From Diploptera punctata (Eukaryota > Arthropoda > Insecta > Blattodea > Blaberidae): a stretch of 64,000 bases of DNA. Shown here piece by piece: positions 1 to 10,505 of the stretch (its first letter is position 1; each line of letters starts with the position of its first letter). The stretch covers positions 310,001 through 374,000 of the forward strand of contig JASPKZ010007421.1 in assembly GCA_030220185.1 (NCBI GenBank), read 5' to 3'. The position numbers and the translations under genes are program-made. The notes below the pieces were generated by a model. It saw only the letters and a list, made by a program, of their open reading frames with translations, was not told the DNA's origin and ran no database searches.

Positions 1-215
1 CTTGTTCCAAGGAAGCCTTGCACAACATTACGAAATGTTTGCCATGCACTTTTTTCAACTGGTGTCATATTTTGTTCAAATTCTGCGGACTCCAGCATCT
101 GTCTTATTTGAGATCCCGTAAAAACTCCAGCAAATACTCTTGCATCAAACAAACGTGGGAACATAGAGCGAATATATTTCAAAGCATCTGATGATTTAAC
201 CAAAGCTTTAACATA
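1..215 (-). pseudogene. Partial exon of a multicopy arthropod protein family, cut by window edge
   Basis: Read on the minus strand, 215 down to 1 is open throughout and gives a protein-like frame with the runs VKALVKSSDALKYIRSMFPR, FAGVFTGSQIRQML and SAWQTFRNVVQGFLG. I recognise this as the middle of an uncharacterised family present in many copies in arthropod genomes; its function is unknown to me and it behaves like a repeat-borne gene. A plausible splice acceptor (pyrimidine-rich stretch then AG at 217-216) precedes the frame. The next upstream piece of the same protein is at 348-542. The frame runs off the window start, so the true length is not visible. The family assignment rests on remembered motif order, not a search. 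Confidence 0.6.
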
Positions 216-347
216 CTATGTGGTTGGAGGAACAGAATGTCATTATTGAAATTAAATACCATTAATAAAATTATGAAATCAAATAAAAAAAAGATTTGAA
301 AATTACAATCCGATTACAGATCTTTTTAAAGAAAAAATATCTAGACG

Positions 348-542
348 TCATATTATTAAATGTTTTTCTAGTCCCAATTTAATGTGGAGAGGTGGTAGTA
401 AGATCTTCTTCCTGTCAATTAGAGGTTCATGTAGAACATTATTTTCTCCTGGAACAAGTTCGTTTATCGAAGGCCACACTTGTTGGATGTAGTGTTGGCC
501 AGTTGCTCGGCTGTTCCATAAACAAAGGAAACGTGGATACAA
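348..542 (-). pseudogene. Upstream piece of the same multicopy arthropod protein
   Basis: A 64-residue minus-strand frame contains FLCLWNSRATGQHYI near its start and LLPPLHIKLGLEK near its end. In the family this segment directly precedes the VKAL segment encoded at 215-1, so the two pieces are in correct order and orientation, separated by about 130 bases. The frame ends in a stop soon after LGLEK and I cannot find a GT donor at the expected place, so the gap is either a non-canonical intron or an insertion, and the gene is probably broken. The preceding segment expected in the family is not found upstream. No known biochemical role. Confidence 0.6.
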
Positions 543-545
543 AGA

Positions 546-1374
546 TGTGATCGAATCGTTAACATTTGGAGAAAAATAATATTAACCAATCATATACTTC
601 AAATTGAAAAAGTAACGAAAACAAAAAACCATGGTTACTATCGAACCGTCGACATTTGGAGAAAAATATTCACATATTTGAAATCAGTGCAAACAACTGA
701 GTCAGAAACACTTAAAATATGCAGTGGAACATATTCATTGTTACCCAATGTTATATAGCCTATCTGCTTCATATTGCATTTATTTTTCTTGAAGTTTAAG
801 AACGTGGATTCTACATTTGTTAATTTTGTAACCAATGAGTATTGGTTTAATTGTCATAAATATAACTAATAATTTATTATTCTAAAGAATAAGAATACAA
901 AGGATAATAAATAAAATAATTATTAAAATATTTTAAAAAGTTTGAATTGAAATCTTAAAATTTAAAACAACTTATTTAATTTGACTTATTATTGCCATGT
1001 GACAAGACTTAAATTTATTTGCCACTTCTGACTTATTTTGTGTAATTGGAAATTAAATGCACACTTAAGACATAATGTGACATCTTATTTGAGTCAATGA
1101 AACATTAATGCCAACTTTGTCTACCATAAAATGTCATTAATTACTTTTGGTGATATTGATAATGTCATTGACTTAATATTTTACTATGAAAATTAATACT
1201 TCTAATGTTTACACTAAATAATGCAGTTTGAATACTGTATTTCTAGTCAGTTAGTTCAGCCTTTAATATTTATTGAGTTTGTTACATATTAAGCATATAC
1301 ATTACTATCTTCTTCATTACATGCTTCCAGCCGTAGCTGATGACATGATTCCATTGCACATTTACACTATCTGA
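546..1374. other. AT-rich sequence, nothing recognised
   Basis: Very AT-rich. A 65-codon minus-strand open frame at 638-835 has no feature I recognise and is treated as chance. No repeat structure beyond short A/T runs is evident. Confidence 0.5.
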
Positions 1375-1555
1375 AGAGTTGATCAATACTTTCAAAATTC
1401 ATGATGAAACACCGTTGAAGTTACTATGTAGCATTTACAATATAAATATAGAATACCTTAGATCTCAGTCTTCCTGAACTTTAGAAGTGTACATCCTGCA
1501 TCTAAAGTTGAGGAAGACTGAGATCTCAGGTATTATATTTTTTATATTGTAAATC
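1375..1555 (-). repeat. Hairpin repeat related to Penelope-type insertions
   Basis: Two inverted arms of about 46 bases (1438-1483 and 1501-1549) share the core GATCTCAGTCTTCCT and its complement, with a loop of about 15 bases. The outer part on the left, read on the minus strand, contains a GTTTCATCATGAATTTT end that is also found after the palindrome at 19333-19668, so the two belong to one family. It is much shorter than that copy and has lost its inner arms. I infer a collapsed Penelope-like terminal structure. Confidence 0.55.
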
Positions 1556-1898
1556 TTTGAAGAATTGATTGGTGATTTTTCCTACGTAAACTATATACAA
1601 GCTCTGCAATAGCCATTACTAGAGCGAGTAATTATATGAAAATATGAAATCGTAAAGACAAAATATGAAAAATATGAAAATTATGACACAAAAATATTAT
1701 GAAGCTACTACTTTATAAACTTTTTACGTACATTTATTTATAACTTATAAGTGCACGTACCAGCACATAAATGAGACAAACAGAACTTATTTATAGCTCA
1801 AGAAATGAAGATTTTCACTGTATTTCGATTTCAATTAGCTTTTTCATTAATTCTATCCCAATATAAAATATCATATTCATGAAATAATTTTAATGCAT
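1556..1898. other. AT-rich, with short ATATGAAA-type repeats
   Basis: Around 1636-1690 the motif AATATGAAA recurs several times. Similar ATATGAAA-rich ends occur at 3280-3350 and, inverted, at 31830-31910. No coding signal. Confidence 0.4.
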
Positions 1899-1968
1899 CA
1901 CGCCATTGCGTAGTTGTATAACGAAACGTGGTATAAACAGGAAAGTCGTGGGTTCGAGTCTCGATATG
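1899..1968 (+). repeat. tRNA-like SINE head
   Basis: GCGTAGTTGTATAAC resembles a polymerase III box A and GTGGGTTCGAGTCTC about 40 bases later is a good box B. The middle has CAGGAAAG where an anticodon loop would be, matching other heads at 45385 and 44785. It does not fold well enough to be a working tRNA; the sequence after it up to about 2110 may be the SINE body, but I have no second copy to prove it. Confidence 0.4.
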
Positions 1969-2850
1969 GTCAAGATTTTTAGCTGGACCAGACCTTCTAG
2001 TGGTATTGTGGACCTGTAGTCGACTCAAATCCTAATGATACTAGCTGTTTGTTCTGGGCACAAATCCGGCCATCAGGCAGATCCGACATCCTGGTGAACA
2101 TCTCACGTCTATTGTCTACAAAGATGGGAACTTCAACATGCCACTACCCCAAAGGCCTTCCAAGACTGTAGTGGAATCACATTACCTTCATAAATTAAAA
2201 CTGAAAGGTTATATATAATACAATTAATTAATATACTGAATGATATTGAATTATGAAATCCAAATATATACAACAAACAAAACATTGAAAACAAAACAAA
2301 CAGGTTTCCATGAAATGTAGCACTAACAAAGTTTAGGGCAGGTATAGTTTGATTATTGCTATTTTTACGTTGAAAGAAGATATTAAATTCCTCTAGATAT
2401 AAATGTAATAATAAATTTACATTGGACGATTTAAAATACAAGTAAACCATTCCGGTAGGTCATGTTTGGAGAAACAAGATGTTAATAGTTATTAGTCCAT
2501 AATTAATTCTAGGGATTGTTTCAGAACTCTCTTTGCAATTACAGTTACATTTAATATTGAACTACAAACATAATGAAATGTAGTTAGATTTTTTTTACAT
2601 TTTTGTTTCATGCAATGGGTCTAACATAGTGTCTATAGTCTTGGTCTAATTGTGCATTGAACAATCCAATTGTCAATTCTGTTTGTAACATACAGTTAGA
2701 AGTTTTTTTCTATGTTTTCTGATAGTAAACTATAAGGCCTGTCTGTCAGAATTGTTTTACACGATGAAAAATTATACTCAACATCACATGGCAGCATATT
2801 TGTATCATGCTATTTTTTATAGTTTGACGTAAGTGGGAAAAATGTTGTCC
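1969..2850. other. No supported gene
   Basis: Contains a 105-codon minus-strand frame (2133-2450) of low-complexity hydrophobic composition, typical of chance in AT-rich DNA. Nothing else recognised. Confidence 0.4.
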
Positions 2851-2996
2851 TTACCTACATGAACTTTACTAATTTCACAAAGCACTGCTTCAAGTTTAGC
2901 AGCAGCAGCCTTTCTTACATTTAAATGCTGTAATCTGTTCACAAAGTAAAGACTGCCCTCAGGTAGCAATAACGAGCTGTCAGCTATTACACCTGA
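2851..2996 (-). CDS. Candidate orphan exon, unknown protein
   Basis: On the minus strand a 48-codon open stretch is preceded by an acceptor-like TTCTGTAG (AG at 2998-2997) and followed by GTAAG, a donor-like sequence, near 2851. The peptide includes LLLPEGSLYFVNRLQHLNVR and KAAAAKLEAVLCEISKVHV, with amphipathic helical character and ordinary residue use, unlike the low-complexity frames nearby. I do not recognise the protein. It could be a host-gene exon, a piece of a transposon gene, or chance. No neighbouring exon with a matching phase was found in the window. Confidence 0.3.
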
Positions 2997-3239
2997 CTAC
3001 AGAATATTCCAACATTGTTCTTCTACTTATTCATCTAAGCTCATGTTCTTGTTCTGGGGATCGAATTTAGGACAAAAACCTCCATCTCACAAGGTCACTC
3101 TGTGACTCCTTATTCAATTATCTGCTTTTATAAAAACTATCTATCTTGTTCAGAAGGGATACTGAAGAATTTTCACTTGTCTACCACATTGCACTGTCAA
3201 AATTACATAAATGCATTAATTTCAAAAATATTTTAATGA

Positions 3240-3415
3240 ATTCCTAGAACTTTTGTAGAAAAAAAACCGGAATTTGAAAGTTAGAAAAATATGAAGGAGT
3301 ATGAAATGTTCACTAAAATATGAACATTTTGCTAAACTATTGTGAAATATGAAGTTTTTTGTTGGTCTTATTTGATTCTGTACATCATAAAATGTAAAGA
3401 TACTTAGTCTCAGCG
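3240..3415 (-). repeat. Dispersed repeat, inverted relative to 31760-31930
   Basis: The complement of 3350-3415 matches 31770-31820, including GAATCAAATAAGACCAAC and TATCTTTACATTTTAT, and the ATATGAAA-rich inner parts also match. This looks like the end of a non-autonomous DNA element. No coding capacity. Confidence 0.55.
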
Positions 3416-4139
3416 CTCTCTAAAAAATAGTTTAAAACATGAAATTTCATAAAGTTCCTCACTCTAGTCATTACTATATCATCTTCTTCACTTCACGGGC
3501 TAAGCAAATTGTCTGTTCTGTCACACAGTTGTCGTCCTACCATTATATACGTCCGGCTGAATACTGTGAGATGGATGGGTTCAAACTCAGTTTTATGTTC
3601 TCGGGACTCGGGTTACCACTTTCCCTATTGGATCGGGGAATTATTTCGCAGTTTTCTTGTCCTAGACGGGTTGCTAACCAAAGCTTTGGGGTCCCATCTA
3701 TCCCTTGTTTTGCAGGTTTCCTCTTCTGCCTTCAATACCGTTGAGAACAATTTTCTGTTTCCACATCTAAAGCCGTTGGAGGTCCTCGCGTTGGAGTTAG
3801 TTCGCTTGCCTTCTTCTCTTTTTACTTACTAATAAGTTTCTCAACGCAGTTATATTGGCAGTCATTATGAAGTCAGTGACTTCCTGCTTCGATGCTGCAT
3901 AATTTTTTTTTTTTGAGTTCCTTTAAACTTTTTTTTAGTCCCTCAACCACGACATGGCCTAGCCCCTTGAGGATAGATTACTCTAATTTCTAAAAATATA
4001 ACATTACATGAGTTGTAAATAACCAGAATTACTCATGAACAATGATAAAGTATTGAATCTCTGCAGGAACAAATCACTATGATGTTTAATTTAAGATTAG
4101 AAATTAAAATGATTCATACCTCACCTTATATCCAGTCAT
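3416..4139. other. Unassigned, with a GC-richer patch at 3430-3840
   Basis: 3430-3840 is clearly less AT-rich than its surroundings and is open in two plus-strand frames of about 100 codons (3439-3744, 3509-3832). Neither product is recognised. The patch may be a fragment of an unidentified element. Confidence 0.35.
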
Positions 4140-4395
4140 CTAACCGATTACCAAGTCTAGGCTGCTTCATCTTCAGTCATGTTTTTATTTATCTCTATTT
4201 TTTATTTTACTTATTTATTTTACCTGATGGAGTTAACACCGTAAGGTCTTCTCTTCCACTTCACCAGGGTTAAATTATGCATATAATAACAATTATGAAT
4301 TATCTACAAGTTGAATAATGATACATAATAAATATAGGCTACACAATATAAAGTTGACATGGGAAAGAAAGAAAAATAGTAATAATAAAAGTAAT

Positions 4396-4735
4396 CCATC
4401 CGTCCATAGTAATTCTGCCCGAAGGCAGGTCCTTCACTGCAATCATAACATTTTCATGCTATGCTTGCAGCTTTACTAGGGAATTGTAGGTGTGGTAGCT
4501 TCCCGTTGCTTTCCACACTGGTGAAGGATGATGTTGATGGTGATAATGATAATGATGATGATGATGGCCATATGATTTCGGGGACCGTTTGGGCCTTAAA
4601 GTTTTCCTGACATTTGTCTTACAGGTGAAGAAAAATTCCGATAAAAACCTCACCCAGAAAAACTGTCCCGACCAGGGATCGAACCCGAGCCACTGCGTGA
4701 CGGCAGCACGCTACCTCGAGACCACAGCGGTGGAC
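4396..4735 (-). mobile_element. SINE family 1, full length, with target duplication
   Basis: A tRNA-derived SINE read on the minus strand: a head with GGTAGCGTGCTGC (box A region) and GGGTTCGATCCC (box B), a body with TTACAGGTGAAGAAAAAT reading as its complement, a variable GATGAT-type microsatellite, and a tail ending TACTATGGACGGATGG. It is flanked by AATAAAAGTAAT at 4384-4395 and 4736-4747, a perfect 12-base target duplication, so its ends are certain. It sits inside the 3' untranslated region of a LINE. Seven more copies of this family lie in the window. Confidence 0.85.
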
Positions 4736-4741
4736 AATAAA

Positions 4742-4743
<2 letters not shown>

Positions 4744-4772
<29 letters not shown>

Positions 4773-4782
4773 ATAATAACCT
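4744..4782. repeat. (AAT)n microsatellite
   Basis: About 13 units of AAT with one interruption, starting within the SINE target duplication. Confidence 0.9.
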
Positions 4783-5000
4783 ATAATAATTTAAGTAATT
4801 GGCATGGTAAGAAAAGTTTAAAATATAAAAGAATAACAAAAGAATACATGGAACACGATTATATATATTATATTGTCTAAGGAAATATGAAGTGAATTTT
4901 GTTTTGAACTGTTTGTGAGTTGGACAGTCCTTGATATACGAGGGGAAGGAATTCCAGAGTCCGGTGGCTGAAACAAAGAAGGGTGAAAAATAGTTATCTC

Positions 5001-5440
5001 GATCAGGAGAACTGCTTCTTCCTCCCTCTCTTGGTGGACCGATGAACCTCCGGATTAAATAAAGAACCCTTGGAATTTCTACGTATATAAGCTATTTTCT
5101 TTTTTTTAACGTGGATTTTTTTCATTTTTTCCCAAATCGTGAGTTCTTTTTGTTTTTCCATTTGTTTAATTAGACTGTCTTTTGTATCAATTAGATATTT
5201 TTCAGACCAAGCATGAGCAGCTACTGCTGATTTTTCCACTTCACCATTTTTGACATTTCTAAGATATTCTTCCATCCTTGTTTTCAAATTTATTTTTGTT
5301 TTTCCTAAGTAAAAAAAATCCACATTCAAAAAAATAAGAAAGAGAACTTATGAACTTTGAAATTCCGGGGATTCTGGGTTGATCCGCAGGTTCATCGGTC
5401 CACCAACAGAGGGATGAATAAGTCAATTCTCCTGGTCGAC
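5001..5440 (-). mobile_element. Penelope-like element fragment with inverted terminal arms
   Basis: Arms at 5001-5079 and 5359-5440 are inverted copies of each other, sharing TTGGTGGACCGATGAACCT and GGAATTTC. Between and overlapping them is a minus-strand GIY-YIG frame (5003-5329), so the left arm encodes the protein C-terminus. This matches what is known of Penelope-like elements: a reverse transcriptase followed by a GIY-YIG endonuclease, with terminal repeats that can lie in inverted orientation. The reverse-transcriptase part is missing. The motif at 5465-5497 just outside the right arm probably belongs to the same insertion. Confidence 0.7.
5003..5329 (-). pseudogene. Penelope-like GIY-YIG endonuclease C-terminus
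   Basis: A 108-codon frame begins with FFYLGKTKINLKTRMEEYLR, matching the YIG strand and following helix of GIY-YIG nucleases of Penelope-like elements, followed by EKSAVAAHAWSEKYLID, the conserved KSAVAxHAW block. The GIY strand and the whole reverse transcriptase upstream are absent, so this cannot be an active protein. The C-terminal residues are encoded by the left inverted arm. The enzyme nicks the DNA target to prime reverse transcription in intact relatives. Confidence 0.7.
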
Positions 5441-5464
5441 ATAACATCAGTTGACAAGAAATTA

Positions 5465-5497
5465 CTGAAGATGAAGCTGCCCAGGCTTCGAAACTGG
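5465..5497 (+). ncRNA. Hammerhead-like core motif, Penelope-associated
   Basis: CTGAAGATGAAGCTGCCCAG then GCTTCGAAAC: a CUGANGA box, a 5-bp stem GAAGC/GCTTC with a 7-base loop, then GAAAC. The same layout recurs at 19522, 30631 and 63058. A hammerhead ribozyme needs in addition a UH cleavage site and two more stems; I cannot see convincing ones here, so the motif may be a relic. Confidence 0.35.
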
Positions 5498-5655
5498 TAT
5501 AATTAGAAGACTGGATACGAGGTGAGTTATAAAACATTTTAATTTAAATCTTAAAGATAAAGTAAATAATTTGATTTCTCCAATGAAATCATTCTGTAAA
5601 TAAATTGCCTATTTTTCTCTGATATATTTATTTATTGGATAATGTTTTAATTTAA

Positions 5656-6397
5656 TTGACTTTCCTTTCAGAATCTGAAGATAATTTACGAAGATCTTTA
5701 CATCATTTTAATATAAATGCCAGAAAATGCAATATGACAATTAATACGGATAAGACTAAATGCTTAACAATATCGAAAGAACCAGTAAGATGCAAATTAG
5801 AAGTGGAAAGAAAAATTATAGAACAAGTATCAGAATTTAATTATGTGGGTGTATTAATAGCAAACACTTAAAAATCTAATAAAAGAAGTAAAGAAACAAG
5901 GCGATAAAGCAGCATAAATATCAGGATATATGAAAGATTTAATTTGGCTCAATAAACATATGTCAATAGAAAACAAAATCCGCCTATACAAAACGATAGT
6001 TCGACTGGTTAACGTATATGGAGCAGAAACTAGGGCTGATAAACAAAAACTAAACAAATAATAAGCACATGTGAAATTATGATCTTAAGAACTATTCAGT
6101 GGAAAACATCCTTTGATAAAATACAGAAAACGGAAATTAGGGACAAGACATAACCAAATTTATTATAGATATACGAAAATATTGGAAGAGTCATATAGAA
6201 AGAATGGAAGACAACCGACTTGCAAAAAGAGCTAAAGAAGATAAACCTATGGTTGGGAGAAGAACAAGAGGAAGACCAGCCAAGAGATGGATAGACAGTG
6301 AATGCACATCCAATATGTCTTCCTCCGAGGAGTGATTTTGGAAATAAACAGGATGAAAATCCTACAAATCATGAATAAGAAGAAAGAAGAAGAAGAA
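5656..6397 (+). pseudogene. LINE reverse transcriptase C-terminal half, family a
   Basis: The frame starts just after the catalytic YADD (FLSESEDNLRRSLHHF) and reads FNINARKCNMTINTDKTKC and FNYVGVLI, then after a frameshift near 5870 YMKDLIWLNKHMSIENKIR and VYGAETRAD, ending in an AAG-rich tail at 6375-6397. These are the thumb and C-terminal motifs of an RTE/Proto2-type LINE. The minus-strand copy at 41735-42476 still has the YADD box, so the element here is 5'-truncated. Several frameshifts and stops make it inactive. Confidence 0.75.
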
Positions 6398-6582
6398 TTT
6401 AACTTGGCTCAAGATACTTGGAACTTTATTCATGATTGATGTTTCTAATAACATGCACTTAATAACGTGCTATATTGTTTAAATAAATATTCAAAATAAA
6501 GGAATATTTCTGACTTTAAATACGATTTCATTTTTAGGTTTAATAATTTATTAATGTTACATACAAGACATTAATAGTATAA

Positions 6583-7331
6583 GATAATAAAGTGTGCATA
6601 AATAATCTTCTATTTGCTGACGATGTAATCATAATACAGAAAAATGAAGACGACTTACAGAAATCAATGCATGCATTAAATGAAATATGTAAACAATACG
6701 ATCTAAAGATTTCTGTAAGGAAAACGAAGACCATGGCTTTTAGAGGAAGAGATCCAGTGAGATCCAAAATTATTTTAGAAAATAAAAGTATAGAACAGGT
6801 GTCTAGTTTCAAATATTTGGGCTGTGATGTTGGCTACAATGTGGAAAGAGATATTGACTCCAAAATAAATAAATTTCAGACGGTGTGTGGAACAATACAG
6901 AGAACATTAAAAAATAAAATTAGAAAAGAAACCAAGATAAAAATGTATAATGTTATGGCGGTTCCCACAATATTGTATGGATGTGAAACTTGGGCTCCAG
7001 TGAAAAAACAGAAGGATAGAATACAGACGGCGGAGATGAGGTTCCTAAGACAAGTAAAAGGATGTACAAGACTTGATAGAATAAGAAATGAGGATATAAG
7101 AGAAGAATTGAAAGTACAGCCTTTATTGGATAAAGTCACGAATTACAGACACAAATGGATTGATCACATGGATGGAATGAGTAAGGAGAGATATCCATTG
7201 TTAGCAAGAAATTATCAAGCAAGAGGAAGACGTGATGTTGGAAGACCTAGAAGACGGGCTGATGCATTATGAAGTCGGAACGGGAAATTGCCTAATCCCT
7301 GGAGTGATGATGATAATGATGATGATGATAT
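6583..7331 (+). pseudogene. LINE reverse transcriptase C-terminal half, family b
   Basis: A 226-codon uninterrupted frame (6592-7272) begins at NNLLFADDVIIIQKNEDDLQ, which contains the reverse-transcriptase active site FADD, and continues with LKISVRKTKTMAFRG, FKYLGCDVG, ILYGCETWAPVKKQK and a C-terminal RGRRDVGRPRRR. It belongs to the RTE/Proto2-like LINE group. The 3' end is a short GAT-repeat tail (about 7303-7331), typical of that group. The first half of the protein is missing, so this is a 5'-truncated insertion, though remarkably free of stops, suggesting it is younger than its neighbours. Confidence 0.8.
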
Positions 7332-8938
7332 TTTGCCAATGACGTACTATACTTCTAATGATAATGTATGGTTTCATTCTAATTGAATAGTTGATTGTTG
7401 ATGAAGTTTTTACTTATAATTCAGTTTTTTTCTAAATACATTTTGTCTTCAAACATTTTATAGATTTCTTTTAATGCCAATATGTTTAATTTTGTCTACT
7501 TTAAAGTGACTTATTTATACCAATAATTTATGACCATTAAGTCTAAACAACTAATTTCACATTACTGAAATGTTATTACCTATAAGCACTTGATAATTTA
7601 TCAGGCTACATTTTTACTTTATTCACACCTATTATTTTCTTTACTTAAATATTTGAGATAATTTAAAGGAAAATAATTCCTATTTGATTCGTTTCAAATA
7701 AATTTTGAATTACTACTTTAATTGGTATCATGGAAAGTATTTATATGTTTTTTTATTCACAATAACTAACTGTTTTGTTATATTTCACACCTTGTGTATT
7801 TTCATTCGATTGGCAGTGGAATTAAATGATGACACTAATTACTCTCTAAATTATTAATAATTTTATAAAGATTTAATACTGAATTAATTCATAATTGATT
7901 AATTATTTTTACCTTCAAGTTTATTGAATATAAATTGAAGTTTTCTTTGAATATAATTATTTTAAATTTTGGTATGAGTTTTGTTTTACTACTCTTTTAG
8001 CCAACTTAGGCAATTTTAAAAAAAAAAGATCTACAAGTATTGTTAGGTAATATAGTTTTTTGTAATCCTGTGTATTGTAATTTACGTCAATACCTTTAGT
8101 TACCTTTCCTGAGCACTACAACAATTGACTTTCGAGATGTGAACAATTCAATCACAAAGAGAATGCTAGTGTTTATTTTTAGAAATATAAAATCAGTGTT
8201 AGGAAGAATGTATTGTGACGTTCCATAGTAATCACATTTTCATGCTATGAACATCAGCTAGTTATAAATCGCACCTCATTCAACTTAAATAAATTTCAAG
8301 AAGAGTTTATTGAACACTTGATAACTTAAACATGTATTTGCTTGAAATAACAACTTGAAACATGTCCAGTTACTGGATATTGAATTTGTGTATATTTTGC
8401 ATTCTTATGTTATGCATTCAATCTATATTTAATAACTTGACTAATGCCAAACATTTTACTGAGTTTATTCAGTTAAGCTCTTATGATTTTTATCATTTTC
8501 CTGTAATTTTTTCTTCAATATTTATGTTGTCTTCCTGTTTGTCTAGTGGGATCCATTGCAGCGCCAGGTTATGGACAATTCTTATATTCTTTGTTTTTAT
8601 ATTGTTTTTACGTCTGCGACAAGTTATGAACTTATCTATTGTAATTTACATTTTGTGAGTTTGTTTTAATCTACTGTAATTATCTCAAGACAGATTGGGA
8701 CCTGTCTAATGATGTCATAATTTGTCTATGACGTGGTCACATTTTATATAATTAATTCGTCATTCCGTATCACATGGGCGATACTTGCTATTGGTTTACT
8801 TTTAATTTTAAATTTATTATTATTGGTCAATAGCAACTTTGGCCATATAAGAGATATTATTCAGTATGACCAGTGAAAGTACATATGTTAATTGGTGTTT
8901 CGCGTATAATTTATCATATTTACATTATTATGTTTTCA

Positions 8939-8940
<2 letters not shown>
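7332..8940. other. AT-rich region without supported genes
   Basis: About 1.6 kb of AT-rich sequence. One plus-strand frame (8362-8658) encodes a hydrophobic peptide without recognisable motifs; I treat it as chance. No repeats matching elsewhere were noticed. Confidence 0.5.

Positions 8941-8978
<38 letters not shown>
8941..8978. repeat. (ATT)n microsatellite 5' of a LINE
   Basis: About 12 ATT units end directly where the truncated LINE of 8985-10165 begins; another ATT run follows the 3' end of that LINE. Confidence 0.9.
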
Positions 8979-8979
<1 letters not shown>

Positions 8980-8984
8980 ATTAG

Positions 8985-10165
8985 ACCACATTTTCAGCAT
9001 ACGACGGATTGTAGAAAAGAAAACAATCAGAGCACAACCGCTACATCTAGTATTTATAGATATTGAAAAAGCCTACGATAACATTCCTACATCAAAATTA
9101 TGGAAAGTCTTAAAACTAAAAAAAAAATCCAACACTGATTGAAGCAATTCAAAAACTATATTCAGAATCATATGTGCAAGTAAAAATGGGAAAGTACTTG
9201 TCTAAAGGTTTTCAAACAAATAAAGGATTACGACAGGGATGCTGTATATCTCCAACATTATATATGATTTATACTGAAAAAGCTATTGAAGAATGGAAAA
9301 AGAAATGTAAACCGATGGGAATACCACTAGATGATAATTCAACAATATATACACTCCAGTTTGCAGATGACCAATTGATATTGACTCAAGAATTTGAAGA
9401 TATAGAATACCTCACTAGAAAATTAATACAAAAATATAGTTTATGGGTTTAAAGGTCAATATGGATAAATCTAGATATATGACAATAGGGGATCTTACTC
9501 AAGATTTAATACTAGAAGAAGATTTAGGGACAATTAAACACACTGAAGAATATGAGTATTTGGGAATTAAAATTACTAAAGATGAAAAACAAGAAAGAGA
9601 GATAAGAAACAGGATCAATATGGCCCTAAATGGAATAGTATGGGACAAACATATCTTCAAAGAAACAAAAAAAAACTATTTTTAATACAATAATCAGAAG
9701 CATCATTACCTATGGAGCTGATGTGTGGGCTTTAAATGCACAAATGAAAAAAAAAAAATTGCTCGCCACTGAAATGGACTACTGCAGACGTGCTGCAAGA
9801 ATATCCAGGAAGGATAAAATCAGAAATGCATATATAAAAGAAAAAAATGCAGGTACAATATTCAATATTGGATTTTATAAAGAAGAAACAATTAAATTGG
9901 TACGGACACATTAGAAGAATGGAAGAAGGAAGAATACCTAAGATAATCATGGATTGGGAACCACAGGGAAGGAAAAAGAAGGGTAGACCAACTATTACGT
10001 GGATTCAGGGAATCAATGAAGCTAAGAGGGAATGGGAAATAGAAGAAGATATATGGATGAACAGATAGGAATGGAAAAATGTGTTGAAACAAATGTGTAG
10101 TTACCTGTGAACACGGGTACCGGAAAAATGTATATTCATTGTAAAAGCCGGAATAATAAAAAACT
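8985..10165 (+). pseudogene. LINE reverse transcriptase, family c, frameshifted
   Basis: Successive plus-strand frames give, in the right order, FIDIEKAYDNIP (catalytic motif A), NKGLRQGCCISPTLYMIYTE, LQFADDQLI (motif C with the catalytic aspartates), YLGIKITKDEKQ, and the C-terminal WYGHIRRMEEGRIPK and GRKKKGRPTITW. At least four frameshifts (near 9130, 9450, 9685, 9900) break it. It starts inside the reverse transcriptase and so is 5'-truncated. The 3' end passes into an ATT/ATC microsatellite. Class: non-LTR retrotransposon, clade not fixed. Confidence 0.8.
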
Positions 10166-10166
10166 A

Positions 10167-10199
<33 letters not shown>

Positions 10200-10220
10200 C
10201 ATCATCATCATCATCATCAT
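10166..10220. repeat. (ATT)n(ATC)n tail of the LINE
   Basis: About 11 ATT units followed by about 7 ATC units directly after AATAATAAAAAACTAT at the LINE 3' end. Confidence 0.9.
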
Positions 10221-10354
10221 AAGTATTGCTATTGTTAGTATCGTTTACAATCTTTTTTGTTTCAGAAATTTACCAATTGCAACAGATTAATAGTATTATT
10301 TAAACTCTTTATAATTCGTATATTGTATATTTATATTGTTTTAATTATTTATAT

Positions 10355-10460
10355 TGTATTTGTGCTGATTGAGTGGAAGAGGAAGGCCTTATGGCCTACA
10401 ACTCTGCACCTACTCATACAACATTTATTATTCTTATTATTATTATTAATTATTATTAAC

Positions 10461-10503
<43 letters not shown>
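10355..10503 (+). repeat. Short LINE 3' end with (ATT)n tail
   Basis: TGGAAGAGGAAGGCCTTATG is a version of the 3'-end motif seen in the CR1-like LINEs at 4265-4225 and 24215-24150 (both inverted). It runs into an interrupted ATT microsatellite (10424-10503). Probably a severely 5'-truncated LINE insertion. Confidence 0.5.

Positions 10504-10505
<2 letters not shown>

Larger units (their letters stand above)
4140..4985 (-). mobile_element. 3' end of a CR1-like LINE, split by a SINE
   Basis: On the minus strand 4985-4850 encodes a peptide with GLWNSFPSYIKDCPTHKQFK, the typical extreme C-terminal motif of CR1/Jockey-type LINE reverse-transcriptase proteins (LWNSLP...FK). The 3' untranslated part continues on the far side of the SINE at 4396-4735 and includes, near 4265-4225, GTGGAAGAGAAGACCTTACG, a motif shared with the LINE 3' ends at about 24215-24150 and 10370-10410. 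Only the terminal portion of the element survives. It would have used target-primed reverse transcription. Confidence 0.6.

Noticed and set aside
3439..3832. Overlapping 100-codon frames in a GC-richer patch
   Set aside because: Two overlapping frames of similar length and no motif in either; kept only as an unassigned stretch.
4741..4782. CRISPR-like or regular-array interpretation of simple repeats
   Set aside because: All regular arrays here are microsatellites or short tandem duplications; there are no unique spacers, and the DNA is eukaryotic.
8362..8658. 98-codon hydrophobic frame
   Set aside because: Composition follows the AT-rich background, no recognised motif and no second copy.
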